Source of the DNA: Algoriphagus taiwanensis
Lineage (GTDB): Bacteria > Bacteroidota > Bacteroidia > Cytophagales > Cyclobacteriaceae
Direction: 5' to 3'
NCBI RefSeq assembly: GCF_036245645.1
Contig: NZ_BTPE01000013.1
Span: forward strand, 62,001-126,000
Length of the DNA: 64,000 nucleotides
The notes beneath the pieces were generated by a model. That model searched no databases and was not told the origin of the DNA. It saw nothing but the letters and a program-made list of their open reading frames with translations. Positions 41,900 through 49,934 of the stretch are shown here, piece after piece. The position numbers and the translations under genes are program-made. The stretch's first letter is position 1. Each line of letters opens with the position of its first letter.

Positions 41900-43242
41900 C
41901 CCAGGTAATTGCTCACTCTCGGAATAGCCAAAATGGACTTTTGGCGACCATTGTAATAGGTCACCTTTTCCCCATCAAAAAACGCTCCTTCTTCCAGCAT
42001 AATCCGAACGTCTTTGTTCCACTCCTTGACAAAAACAACGGCATTTAGCTCAATTGCATAACCGGTATTGGCATGAAGAGGAAAATCACCCGCACCGTGG
42101 GTGTCACCCTGATTGTCCCACATTCCGATGGTGGGTCCGGCCGAATGCCCATAAAACCCAAGCGGATGGGTATAGATACTTCCGCGAATCCCCTCTGCCT
42201 CCATCTGCTGTCGGGAAGCCCGTAAAATCTCATTTCCTGTTCTTCCCTCCACATAATTGGAAGTCAAAATATCCTGAAGGCGATTTCCAACTTTAAAAGC
42301 ATCCTGCAAATAAGCGGGCACTTCGGTTTCACCCGCCTTTAAAACATAGGCCAGCTCCTGCGTGTCGGTATTGAGTCTCAGGTAGGTGATCCCAAAATCA
42401 ATATGCAGTAAATCCCCGGGCATAATGACTGCTACATCCGGTCTAACCGCGAATGATCGGTTTGCTTCATTGGAATTCGGGTCAGGTCGCTGAATATCCA
42501 CGGTAGGATGAAACCAGGTATCCAGCTTCATCTCTTTGATTTTTTCCCTGTAAAACCACACCACATCGTCTGTGGTAGTTACTCCCGGTGTGATTACTCG
42601 ATCAGATAGTCCCTCTGCAATGATGTAATGGGCCAATTCCTGAATATGCTTATAGGCTGCCATTTCTGAGGCTGTTCTTGTCTCCAGCCAGCGCACAGCC
42701 AAAGTCTGGGCAGAGACCACTTTGTCCTTAAAAGCATCAGGTAGCTTTTTCATGAACTCCTCGTAGTCAAAATGGGTCAGTCCATCCGCATGTCCATAGT
42801 CTTTGGCATAGTTGAGCCCGATTTTCTTGGGATTTTTTTCTTTAATAATCTCCATCAAGGCATTCCACTGATCAGGCTGAGCTTCTGGATCCCAGGCTTT
42901 TTTGAAGGACTTGCCCACATCATATCGGGCTATGGCAAAAGACTCTACTGCGGCATTGGGTGAAGGCTGATACATCACTAGGATGGTTCTTCGTCTCGCA
43001 GCATGCCAAGTGGAGGGAAGTAAGGTGCGGATTACAGGATCTTCGTTATACTCCCGGGACATGACAATCCACATATCAATCCCCGTTTCAGTCATGAGGC
43101 TGGGAAGGAGATTTCCAATTCTATCTTCCAGCCACTGATCGATGACTCGAGACTGTTCCCTTTGTGTAAGCACAGCAGGCTCTTGGGAAAAAGAAGAAAA
43201 AACAAAGCTGACCCAAAGGATCGAAAGAAGCATTAATCTCAT
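41893..43242 (-). CDS. M24-family metallopeptidase (Xaa-Pro aminopeptidase-like), exported
   Basis: 449 residues from the ATG at 43242. A signal peptide ends near SSFSQ. The creatinase N-terminal part (WLEDRIGNLLPSLMTETGID, MWIVMSREYNEDPVIRTLLP) precedes the pita-bread domain. Metal-ligand regions: LLHIDFGITYLRLNTDTQEL (two Asp), YTHPLGFYGHSAGP (His), GYAIELNAVVF (Glu) and IMLEEGAFFDG (Glu). Ligands look complete, so it should be active. Substrate: probably X-Pro dipeptides, by family. It lies downstream of the MATE gene on the same strand. Confidence 0.9.
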   Translation of the reverse strand: MRLMLLSILWVSFVFSSFSQEPAVLTQREQSRVIDQWLEDRIGNLLPSLMTETGIDMWIVMSREYNEDPVIRTLLPSTWHAARRRTILVMYQPSPNAAVESFAIARYDVGKSFKKAWDPEAQPDQWNALMEIIKEKNPKKIGLNYAKDYGHADGLTHFDYEEFMKKLPDAFKDKVVSAQTLAVRWLETRTASEMAAYKHIQELAHYIIAEGLSDRVITPGVTTTDDVVWFYREKIKEMKLDTWFHPTVDIQRPDPNSNEANRSFAVRPDVAVIMPGDLLHIDFGITYLRLNTDTQELAYVLKAGETEVPAYLQDAFKVGNRLQDILTSNYVEGRTGNEILRASRQQMEAEGIRGSIYTHPLGFYGHSAGPTIGMWDNQGDTHGAGDFPLHANTGYAIELNAVVFVKEWNKDVRIMLEEGAFFDGEKVTYYNGRQKSILAIPRVSNYLGY

Positions 43243-43296
43243 AAGAAGGCGGTTTTTCAGCTCCAAGATAAAGGTTTGGAGTGAAAAGGAAAGAAA

Positions 43297-44667
43297 TTAT
43301 TCCGCCAGTTGGGCCGCAGAAATTGACGAATTCGAGGACTGGATTTTTTTCTTGCTCAGGGAATTGAACCTAAAGAATAAAAGCACTGCGGTGATACTCA
43401 GACCAATGAGCAATCCATACCAAATGCCCTTTTCAGCAAATCCAAATTCAAAGGCTAGCACATAGCCTAAAGGTAGACCCAAAACCCAATAGGCCATCAA
43501 AGTGACCAAAGTCGGAACTTTCACATCCTCCAATCCCCGCAAAACGCCTAATCCCACTACCTGAACTCCATCACTCAATTGGAATAGACCAGCGATGATC
43601 AACAGGGAAGAAGATAATGCAATTACTTCAGGATCATCGATATAAAGCTCAGGTAAAAAGTCCCTAAAAACCACAAATATCACCGCACAGAGAAACATAA
43701 AAGCCATCACCAACCCGAAGACTACCATCCCAGCCTCTCTCATTGCCTTGAGATTGCCTTTTCCAATCTGATTACTTACCCGGATCATTCCTGCAGTAGA
43801 AAGCCCCGTAGCCATCATATAGCTGATGGATGCCAAATTGAGTGCAATCTGATGTCCGGCAAGGGCATTGACTCCGATCCAACCCATCATAATCGCAGCT
43901 GTACCAAATGCGGATACTTCAAAAATATATTGGAATCCAGTGGGAATGCCGATTTTCAGAATTCGGGTAATCATAGGAAAGCTCGCATTGGGATTGCGAA
44001 GCTTGAAATGATACTTTTTATACCGGGAAGAAGAAAGAATATATCCTCCCATCATCAGCATCATCAAAACTCTGGAAATTAGAGTAGCCAAGCCTGCCCC
44101 ATTTAGACCCATGGCAGGCACTCCGAACTTTCCCCAAATGAAAACCCAATTCAAAAATACATTGACCAGGTTACAAAAGATGGTGATATACATCGCCTGT
44201 TTGGTCTGGGAAAGTCCCTCTGCCAGCTGCTTGAAAGTCTGGAAGACCATCATGGGCAGCAAGGAGGCTGTGATGATAAACAGGTATGGCAATGCCAAAA
44301 CCACCACTTCTTCGGGCTGCTCCAGATAGGAAAGCCCTTGGGACAAGCCCAAAATGACCCCAATCAAAAGAATTCCTGCAGTGACATTGATCCAAAGCCC
44401 ATGACTAAACAGCCTGGATATTCGCTTCAACTTACTTTTGCCATCCGCAATGGAGACCAAGGGAGTGATGCCCATAGATACCCCAATACCAAACATCATG
44501 ATGACAAAAAAGATACTGTTGGCCAAAGCGGAGGCAGCCAGAGGAACAGGACCTAACTGCCCCACCATCATACTATCAGCCACGCCCACAGCTACCTGCC
44601 CCAACTGACTTAGCATCACCGGGTAGGCCAGAATAAAAGTTGTCTTAAAATGATCCTTAATCGTCAT
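43297..44667 (-). CDS. MATE-family efflux transporter
   Basis: 456 residues with twelve hydrophobic helices. NorM-type features: MLSQLGQVAVGVADSMMVGQ and LGPVPLAASALANSIFFVIM in the first helices. The second half repeats the pattern in FGTAAIMMGWIGVNALAGHQ and IALNLASISYMMATGLSTAG. It uses Na+ or H+ to export cationic compounds. It follows the Nudix gene with a 4-nt gap and probably shares its transcript; the peptidase gene follows after 54 nt. Confidence 0.93.
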   Translation of the reverse strand: MTIKDHFKTTFILAYPVMLSQLGQVAVGVADSMMVGQLGPVPLAASALANSIFFVIMMFGIGVSMGITPLVSIADGKSKLKRISRLFSHGLWINVTAGILLIGVILGLSQGLSYLEQPEEVVVLALPYLFIITASLLPMMVFQTFKQLAEGLSQTKQAMYITIFCNLVNVFLNWVFIWGKFGVPAMGLNGAGLATLISRVLMMLMMGGYILSSSRYKKYHFKLRNPNASFPMITRILKIGIPTGFQYIFEVSAFGTAAIMMGWIGVNALAGHQIALNLASISYMMATGLSTAGMIRVSNQIGKGNLKAMREAGMVVFGLVMAFMFLCAVIFVVFRDFLPELYIDDPEVIALSSSLLIIAGLFQLSDGVQVVGLGVLRGLEDVKVPTLVTLMAYWVLGLPLGYVLAFEFGFAEKGIWYGLLIGLSITAVLLFFRFNSLSKKKIQSSNSSISAAQLAE

Positions 44668-44671
44668 ATTG

Positions 44672-45214
44672 CTAATAGCCCAAAATGCGGGCAGCTTTTA
44701 GAATTCCAGCAACACTAATGGAATCAGTGATTTTCCCTGCCATGACCCATTCCAATGCCTCCTGAAAGGGAAGCTTAACAATCTTCAATACCTCCGTCTC
44801 GTCAAACTCCGTCGCCCCAAAACTCAACTCTTCAGCCAAATAAATATAACCCACCTCGTCCGTGACTGAATTGGACGTGTGGATTTTCATGATTTCAGTC
44901 CATTTGCCAGCAGTTATTCCCGTTTCCTCTTTCAGTTCTCTTTTGGCGGACTCCAAATGATCCTGATCGATTTTGCCTCCACCCATCGGGATTTCCCAAG
45001 AATACTCGTCCAAAGTGTAGCGATATTGGCCTACCAGCCAGGTATCGTGATTTTCATCAATCGGAACGATGGCCAAGGCCCGGTTTTTAAAATGGACTTT
45101 TCCATAAATCCCTTCTTTACCGGCAGGATTGAGTACCTGATGATTCTCTACCCGAATCCAGGGATTTTCATAGATCTTTTCCTCTTTGAGGGTTTTCCAG
45201 GGGTTTGATTCCAT
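44672..45214 (-). CDS. Nudix hydrolase (ADP-ribose pyrophosphatase-like)
   Basis: 180 residues. The Nudix box is GGGKIDQDHLESAKRELKEE followed by TG. The RELKEETG core, which holds the catalytic Glu pair, is complete, but the first Glu of the canonical Gx5Ex7REUxEExGU appears to be Gln. The N-terminal WKTLKEEKIYENPWIRVENH and the YRYTLDEYSWEIPMGGGK are typical of the ADP-ribose/NDP-sugar group. The gene lies 4 nt upstream of the MATE gene. The substrate is not known. Confidence 0.88.
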   Translation of the reverse strand: MESNPWKTLKEEKIYENPWIRVENHQVLNPAGKEGIYGKVHFKNRALAIVPIDENHDTWLVGQYRYTLDEYSWEIPMGGGKIDQDHLESAKRELKEETGITAGKWTEIMKIHTSNSVTDEVGYIYLAEELSFGATEFDETEVLKIVKLPFQEALEWVMAGKITDSISVAGILKAARILGY

Positions 45215-45221
45215 ATTTATT

Positions 45222-45253
45222 CAAAAAAAAAGGGTAGCAATTTGCCACCCTTT
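45222..45253 (-). terminator. Hairpin terminator of the Lrp-family gene
   Basis: AAAGGGTAGCAA (45229-45240) pairs with TTTGCCACCCTTT (45241-45253), with a T-run on the minus strand. It lies between the Lrp stop and the Nudix start. Confidence 0.85.
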
Positions 45254-45271
45254 CTATGATTAGATTGCTGA

Positions 45272-45754
45272 TTAAGCAGGAATAGGCAAAACTTTTGAAT
45301 CCTTAAAGGTAGAGAGAATTACCATGGACTGCATGGAATCCACTTCTTTGATTTCGGAAACCTTCTCCAGCATCAATTTTTGATAAGCGGTAATGTCCTT
45401 GGCAATGATCTTCAGAATGAAATCTCCTGTACCTGTGATATGGTGACATTCGATGACCTCCTGAATGTCATTGATCTCCTTCATGAATGCATCGATATTT
45501 CCTTTATTGTGTCCGATCAAGCTAACCAAAACGAATGTGCTAACACCCAAACCGATTTTTTCAGGGTCCAGTTTAGCATGGTAGCTTTTGATAATTCCAG
45601 ATTGCTCCAGCTTCTTTACTCGCTCCAAAGTAGGTGCAGGAGAGAGTCCGATGTCCTTGGACAATTGGGCATTGGTAATCTTGGCATTGGCCTGAAGAAT
45701 CTCAAGTATTCTACGGTCGATTTTATCAAATTTGATTCTTACACTATTGTCCAT
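45272..45754 (-). CDS. Lrp/AsnC-family transcriptional regulator
   Basis: 160 residues. The N-terminal winged helix-turn-helix is clear: FDKIDRRILEILQANAKITN, AQLSKDIGLSPAPTLERVKK, LEQSGIIKSYHAKLDPEKIG. The C-terminal RAM/ligand domain shows HITGTGDFILKIIAKDITAY and the following helix. Ligands are usually amino acids. It has its own terminator, so it is monocistronic; what it controls cannot be told. The 211-bp gap upstream, to the TPR gene stop at 45966, contains no ORF. Confidence 0.95.
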   Translation of the reverse strand: MDNSVRIKFDKIDRRILEILQANAKITNAQLSKDIGLSPAPTLERVKKLEQSGIIKSYHAKLDPEKIGLGVSTFVLVSLIGHNKGNIDAFMKEINDIQEVIECHHITGTGDFILKIIAKDITAYQKLMLEKVSEIKEVDSMQSMVILSTFKDSKVLPIPA

Positions 45755-45965
45755 GTTTCTACGTCTTTACAAAATTTTCTGTGGCGCAAATTTAATATAA
45801 TTGATTAAAATTTTAAATCGATTGTTCGCTTTTTGATGAACGGATTCAAAATTTTTTAGAAGTATTTCTGAGTATTTGGCAGTGAATTCCTTACAAACAG
45901 CAAGGTACTCGCGAAAATTTCAAATTATCTCCTGCCTTAGAGTGGTTCTAACGGGAAGGCCGAAT

Positions 45966-47162
45966 TTAAAGTTTATTCTTTTTTATAAAATCTCTGGCTT
46001 CTTTGTGAGCGGGGTGTTTTCGCTTGGCATATTTCTTTACCCGGTTAAAATACGCTTTGGCCTTAGCCTTATTTCCTGCTTCGGATTCTATTTTTCCCAA
46101 CTGGATTAAGGCATGCAGGTAATAGCCGCTTTCTTGGGATTCGGATTCTTCGCCATAGGCCACCGTTTTTTGGTAATACTGCTTGGCCACGGCTTTATTT
46201 CCAGTCCTAAAGTTATACTCAGCTACATAAAAAGACGCATACCTTCCGCTATTCGCTTCATAGCCGGTTTGCTTTTGATCTATTCGATCCAATATTTCAT
46301 AGGATTCCCGGACCGATTCAGACCATCGCCCCACCGAATAAAGGTGTCTTGCATAAGATCTGTGGAAATAGGGATTGTTTGGAAACTTCTGGTGCAAATA
46401 TTCAGAAATTCTCAAGGCATCGTAGGGCCTATTTTCCATAGAAGCATAAAGCCGGAAGAGAAAATACTGTGCCTCCACTCGGGTATAAAAGGCATTGCTG
46501 GCCACAGTTTCGAGCTGCTGGATTCCCAATTCCTTGTTTCCTTTGGGAAAAAGGGCCATCACAGGACGGAGTAAGGGATAATTTTCAGGAATCCACACCG
46601 AGAAATAATTGAATAGCGCATCTCCCAATAGCAACTCCGGATTGAATTCTTCCTCTCCCCTGCTCAATTCCATGTACTTCAGTGCATTTTTTCCGGCAAA
46701 AGTGGCTTTGGTCCAGCTTTTCCGCTCACTGTATAACCGTCCCATAAAACCGTATCCAGCCGCCAAAAAGAACGCAGCTTCCTTGTTGTTGGGATTGGCA
46801 TCAAACATTCTCTCTGCCTTTTCATTTGCACGCTCCAAGTATTGGATAAACACATTGTCGTAACGGGTATTGGTCACGTCCACTTCAATCCTCCACCAAT
46901 AGCCCAAAGCCATCAGAAAATCCGGAAGCGGATGCTCAGGATATTGGTACATGATGACTAAAAAATCCCGCTCGGCCGTGGGAAAGTCAAAATTGTACAT
47001 GCTGTTGATCGCCTTGGTAATCCGGTACTGCAAGCCCTTGTCCAAAAGCAGATATTCTGAATTGGACGGTAATTCGACAGGCTGCTGAGGCTGGGCCTGA
47101 AGTCCAAGTGACCCAAGAAGCAACACTAAGAAAAAGATATATTCGGTTATTCTTTTATTCAT
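45966..47162 (-). CDS. Exported TPR-repeat protein
   Basis: 398 residues with a signal peptide ending at LQAQ (~24). The rest is helical with TPR-like units throughout, such as AINSMYNFDFPTAERDFLVI, NNKEAAFFLAAGYGFMGRLY, GNKELGIQQLETVASNAFYT and GKIESEAGNKAKAKAYFNRV. The C-terminus is strongly basic (KKYAKRKHPAHKEARDFIKK). I do not recognise a named family. It is monocistronic and divergent from the membrane protein at 47239. Confidence 0.8.
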   Translation of the reverse strand: MNKRITEYIFFLVLLLGSLGLQAQPQQPVELPSNSEYLLLDKGLQYRITKAINSMYNFDFPTAERDFLVIMYQYPEHPLPDFLMALGYWWRIEVDVTNTRYDNVFIQYLERANEKAERMFDANPNNKEAAFFLAAGYGFMGRLYSERKSWTKATFAGKNALKYMELSRGEEEFNPELLLGDALFNYFSVWIPENYPLLRPVMALFPKGNKELGIQQLETVASNAFYTRVEAQYFLFRLYASMENRPYDALRISEYLHQKFPNNPYFHRSYARHLYSVGRWSESVRESYEILDRIDQKQTGYEANSGRYASFYVAEYNFRTGNKAVAKQYYQKTVAYGEESESQESGYYLHALIQLGKIESEAGNKAKAKAYFNRVKKYAKRKHPAHKEARDFIKKNKL

Positions 47163-47238
47163 CCTACACAGGTATTCTCCACAAAACTAAAGCGAATTGG
47201 CCACAATCAATTAGATTTAGGAGGATTTAGCATTTCCC

Positions 47239-47886
47239 ATGGCAAAACACGCTTCTCCTTTGGCACAACGTTTAAGCGAACTGATTGATTTCGACAAACG
47301 TGTCTTTTTTTTCTTCCTGCTCTTCATTTTTCTTTTAATCCGGTATCTGACCAATGTTTTGGTATTGGAGGCTATTCCAGGGTACGAGGATTTAGAGAGA
47401 AAAGGCGATTTGATGTTTTTTCACTTGTTCAATTCCCTGAATTATCTCTGGACGCCTTTTGCCCTGCTGTGGAAATTCACCGTGATCGCCTTTTTATTTT
47501 GGTCTATTGGACTGATGATTGGGTATAAGGCGGATTTTAAAGCACTTTGGAAGTTTGCCTTGGTGGCAGAAGTGGTTTTTATTTTCCCTGAACTCCTCAG
47601 AATCCTCACCTATATCAATCCTTCTGGCAATATCACCTATCAGGAAATCCAGAATTTTGAACCCCTATCGGCACTTTGGCTGGTCGGACCTGAAAATATT
47701 GAAGAAAAGTACCACTACCCTCTTTCAGTTCTAAATGTCTTTGAGATTCTTTACGGAATCTTCTGGGTATTTGGCTACCATATGATCAGCCGAAGAAATC
47801 TCACCGAAAGTACTGTCGTGGTACTATTGGCTTATTTCCTTCCTTTGTTTATTTGGTTGGCATTTTACATCGGTGCATATCGCTAG
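47239..47886 (+). CDS. Hypothetical integral membrane protein
   Basis: 215 residues with five or so membrane helices (VFFFFLLFIFLLIRYLTNVL, then FALLWKFTVIAFLFWSIGLM, KFALVAEVVFIFPELLRIL, NVFEILYGIFWVFGYHMI, VVVLLAYFLPLFIWLAFYIG). The arrangement of helices is reminiscent of YIP1-type proteins, but I cannot assign it. The stop codon overlaps that of the convergent DUF2256 gene. Confidence 0.78.
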   Translation: MAKHASPLAQRLSELIDFDKRVFFFFLLFIFLLIRYLTNVLVLEAIPGYEDLERKGDLMFFHLFNSLNYLWTPFALLWKFTVIAFLFWSIGLMIGYKADFKALWKFALVAEVVFIFPELLRILTYINPSGNITYQEIQNFEPLSALWLVGPENIEEKYHYPLSVLNVFEILYGIFWVFGYHMISRRNLTESTVVVLLAYFLPLFIWLAFYIGAYR

Positions 47887-48029
47887 GCTTTTCTTTTGGA
47901 TTTTGCCTCTCCTGAGCATCGCTTGGAGCAATATTTTACCTCCTCCCAGTTTTTTTCCCACTTCTTTCTCCAAGTAAATGGACGGGAACAGACAGGGCAC
48001 ATTTTAGTCGGTAAATGTTCTTTTTTCAT
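47883..48029 (-). CDS. DUF2256 small zinc-ribbon-like protein
   Basis: 48 residues: MKKEHLPTKMCPVCSRPFTW at the start, then a Trp/Lys-rich stretch (RKKWEKNWEEVKY), CSKRC and a basic tail. The pattern C-x2-C-x19-C-x3-C is that of a zinc ribbon and fits DUF2256, which I recall being found next to photolyase/cryptochrome genes. The photolyase is 40 nt upstream on the same strand. Its stop codon overlaps the stop of the convergent membrane-protein gene, leaving no spacer. It is easily missed because it is so short. Confidence 0.87.
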   Translation of the reverse strand: MKKEHLPTKMCPVCSRPFTWRKKWEKNWEEVKYCSKRCSGEAKSKRKA

Positions 48030-48069
48030 TGATTTTCAGTGTTTTTGATCGGGTGAATCCTCATTTGAG

Positions 48070-49539
48070 CTATGCCCAACGCTTGGATAAGGTATGTCTA
48101 GCCAAAATCCTCTCGGCTTCTTTGAGCACCTCAGGAAGTTTTTGAGCCCCCCAAATCACCTCCCTTGCTTTGGCGGCAGCTTTCTCCAAATCCACCAAAG
48201 GCAGAGGATAATCTTTACCAAGCTCCAACCCCAAATTACCTTGTTCCAAAGGAGTCAAAACCCAAGGCGTATGGATGAGGGAATTGGGCAGATTTCGGAG
48301 TTCAGGCACCCACTTTCGGATAAATATTCCATCCGGATCATGATCCAGAGACTGCTTGACAGGATTGTAAATTCGAACAGTATTGATACCCGTGACTCCG
48401 GCTTGCATCTGCAATTGGGGATAATGGATACCCGGCTCGAAGTCCAAAAACATTCGAGCCAAATGATTGGAACCGGATTTCCAGCTTTGTCCCAAATGAT
48501 GGGTCAAAAAAGACACCACCATAGCGCGCATGCGAAAATTCAGGTATCCCGTCTCCTTCAGGCATCGCATGCAGGCATCTACCAGGGGCACTCCTGTTCT
48601 CCCCTCCTCCCAGGCTTTGATCAAATTCTCGTTTTTCTCCAAAGGCAAATGAAGAAATCCCCTATTGATGGGCTCAAACTCCATTCGGGACTCCATCTCA
48701 AACTTTTGGATAAAGTGACAATGCCATTTGAGTCGGGACTGGAAATTGGTCCAATTCCTAGATTGTTTACCTGTTTTAGCCTGAACTTGAGAAAGCTGGT
48801 ACACCTCTCGAAGGGAAAGGCATCCCCAGGCTAAATAAGGTGATAACCTACTGCAGGATTTACGGCTGAGTTCCGGCTTGCTGATATTTCTGCTGTAATC
48901 TTTGACCCGATCGGAAAGAAAACTCTGAAGGTATTTCCTTCCCTTGGACTCTCCTCCGGGTTGCATCAGAGGATTGGGGATTTTCCATGCTTCAGGAATG
49001 GGATTTTGGCGAAACTCGTCCCAAATATCCTCATTAAAACCAACCCAAGAGGCTCGATTCCAATCCGGCTGGGCAAGTGCTGAGCTCATGAATCCAAACC
49101 AGAGATTATTCCATCGATGTCGGTTTTTTCTACCTCTTTCCACCCCTTGCTGAAGATATTCCTTCCATTTGATTCCTTTCCGTTGGAAAAAATCGACCAA
49201 GCTCAAATCCCGCTTGAAGGTCAAATCAATCCCTGTCTCCTGATGGGAATACACAGTCTGAATGGAAAACATCTCGGAAAGGAAAGTGAAGACTTCTTCT
49301 GCTTCCCGGTAAAATATAGCCACTTGAGTGGAATGGGTATGGAGTCGGATTTGAAGATCCTGAAGACTTTCCCAGACAAACCTCCAATGTCGGACATCAC
49401 TTTGGGGAGCTTGAACCAGGCTAGGCTCAAAACAATACATGATCAATACGGGAAAGCCTGAGTCAATCGCTTCTGCCAGCGGGGCATGATCACTCAGTCT
49501 GAGGTCTCTTTTCAGCCAAACCAGGGAAATTTTCTGCAC
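48070..49539 (-). CDS. Cryptochrome/photolyase-family protein
   Basis: Flavin photoreceptor that either repairs UV-damaged DNA or senses light. 489 residues from the GTG at 49539 (gives M-QKISLVWLKRDLRLSDHAP); a TTG 27 nt upstream is open but less likely. N-terminal antenna domain followed by the FAD domain: CSRLSPYLAWGCLSLREVYQ, GVPLVDACMRCLKETGYLNF, RMRAMVVSFLTHHLGQSWKS and NTVRIYNPVKQSLDHDPDGI. The usual GGWQW stretch, which holds the FAD-proximal electron-transfer Trp, reads IHYPQLQMQAGVTGIN. Grouped with DUF2256 and the divergent TIGR03643 gene. Enzyme class uncertain. Confidence 0.9.
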   Translation of the reverse strand: MQKISLVWLKRDLRLSDHAPLAEAIDSGFPVLIMYCFEPSLVQAPQSDVRHWRFVWESLQDLQIRLHTHSTQVAIFYREAEEVFTFLSEMFSIQTVYSHQETGIDLTFKRDLSLVDFFQRKGIKWKEYLQQGVERGRKNRHRWNNLWFGFMSSALAQPDWNRASWVGFNEDIWDEFRQNPIPEAWKIPNPLMQPGGESKGRKYLQSFLSDRVKDYSRNISKPELSRKSCSRLSPYLAWGCLSLREVYQLSQVQAKTGKQSRNWTNFQSRLKWHCHFIQKFEMESRMEFEPINRGFLHLPLEKNENLIKAWEEGRTGVPLVDACMRCLKETGYLNFRMRAMVVSFLTHHLGQSWKSGSNHLARMFLDFEPGIHYPQLQMQAGVTGINTVRIYNPVKQSLDHDPDGIFIRKWVPELRNLPNSLIHTPWVLTPLEQGNLGLELGKDYPLPLVDLEKAAAKAREVIWGAQKLPEVLKEAERILARHTLSKRWA

Positions 49540-49578
49540 GTCTAGAAAACTTTCAGCACGAGGCAAAGTTTGAGATTC

Positions 49579-49863
49579 ATGAAGAAATTGAAAGATTTAT
49601 CCGAAGAAGAAGTGGATCGAATCGTGGAGATGGCTTGGGAAGACCGTACTCCATTTGATGCGATTCAGGCTCAATTTGGAATCAGTGAGGGAGAAACCAT
49701 TGCTCTGATGCGAAAAACCATGAAAAGAAGCTCCTTCAAAATGTGGAGAGCTAGAGTGCAGGGCCGAGCCACCAAGCATGCCAAAAAAGCTCCCGAAGAC
49801 ATGGATACTTTTAAATCAAGGATGCAAAAAAGCATAGCTCTGAATAAGATTTCCAAACGATAG
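49579..49863 (+). CDS. TIGR03643 (DUF2805) family protein
   Basis: 94 residues from the ATG at 49579. Helical, with a helix-turn-helix-like pattern: SEEEVDRIVEMAWEDRTPFD, AIQAQFGISEGETIALMRKT, MKRSSFKMWRARVQGRATKH. The basic RVQGRATKHAKKA end suggests nucleic-acid binding (inference). Family function unknown; members often neighbour photolyase-type genes in my recollection. It is divergent from the photolyase, with only 39 nt between the two starts, so their promoters must overlap. Confidence 0.85.
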   Translation: MKKLKDLSEEEVDRIVEMAWEDRTPFDAIQAQFGISEGETIALMRKTMKRSSFKMWRARVQGRATKHAKKAPEDMDTFKSRMQKSIALNKISKR

Positions 49864-49876
49864 AATCCCTGAAAAA

Positions 49877-49911
49877 TCAAAAAAAGGCAGATCACCCGAT
49901 CTGCCTTTTAT
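49877..49911. terminator. Bidirectional terminator between TIGR03643 and DUF4394 genes
   Basis: AAAAGGCAGATC (49882-49893) pairs perfectly with GATCTGCCTTTT (49898-49909) around ACCC, flanked by A-rich and T-rich sequence. It serves both convergent genes. Confidence 0.92.
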
Positions 49912-49934
49912 GTTCAAGTCAACCCATTCATCTA

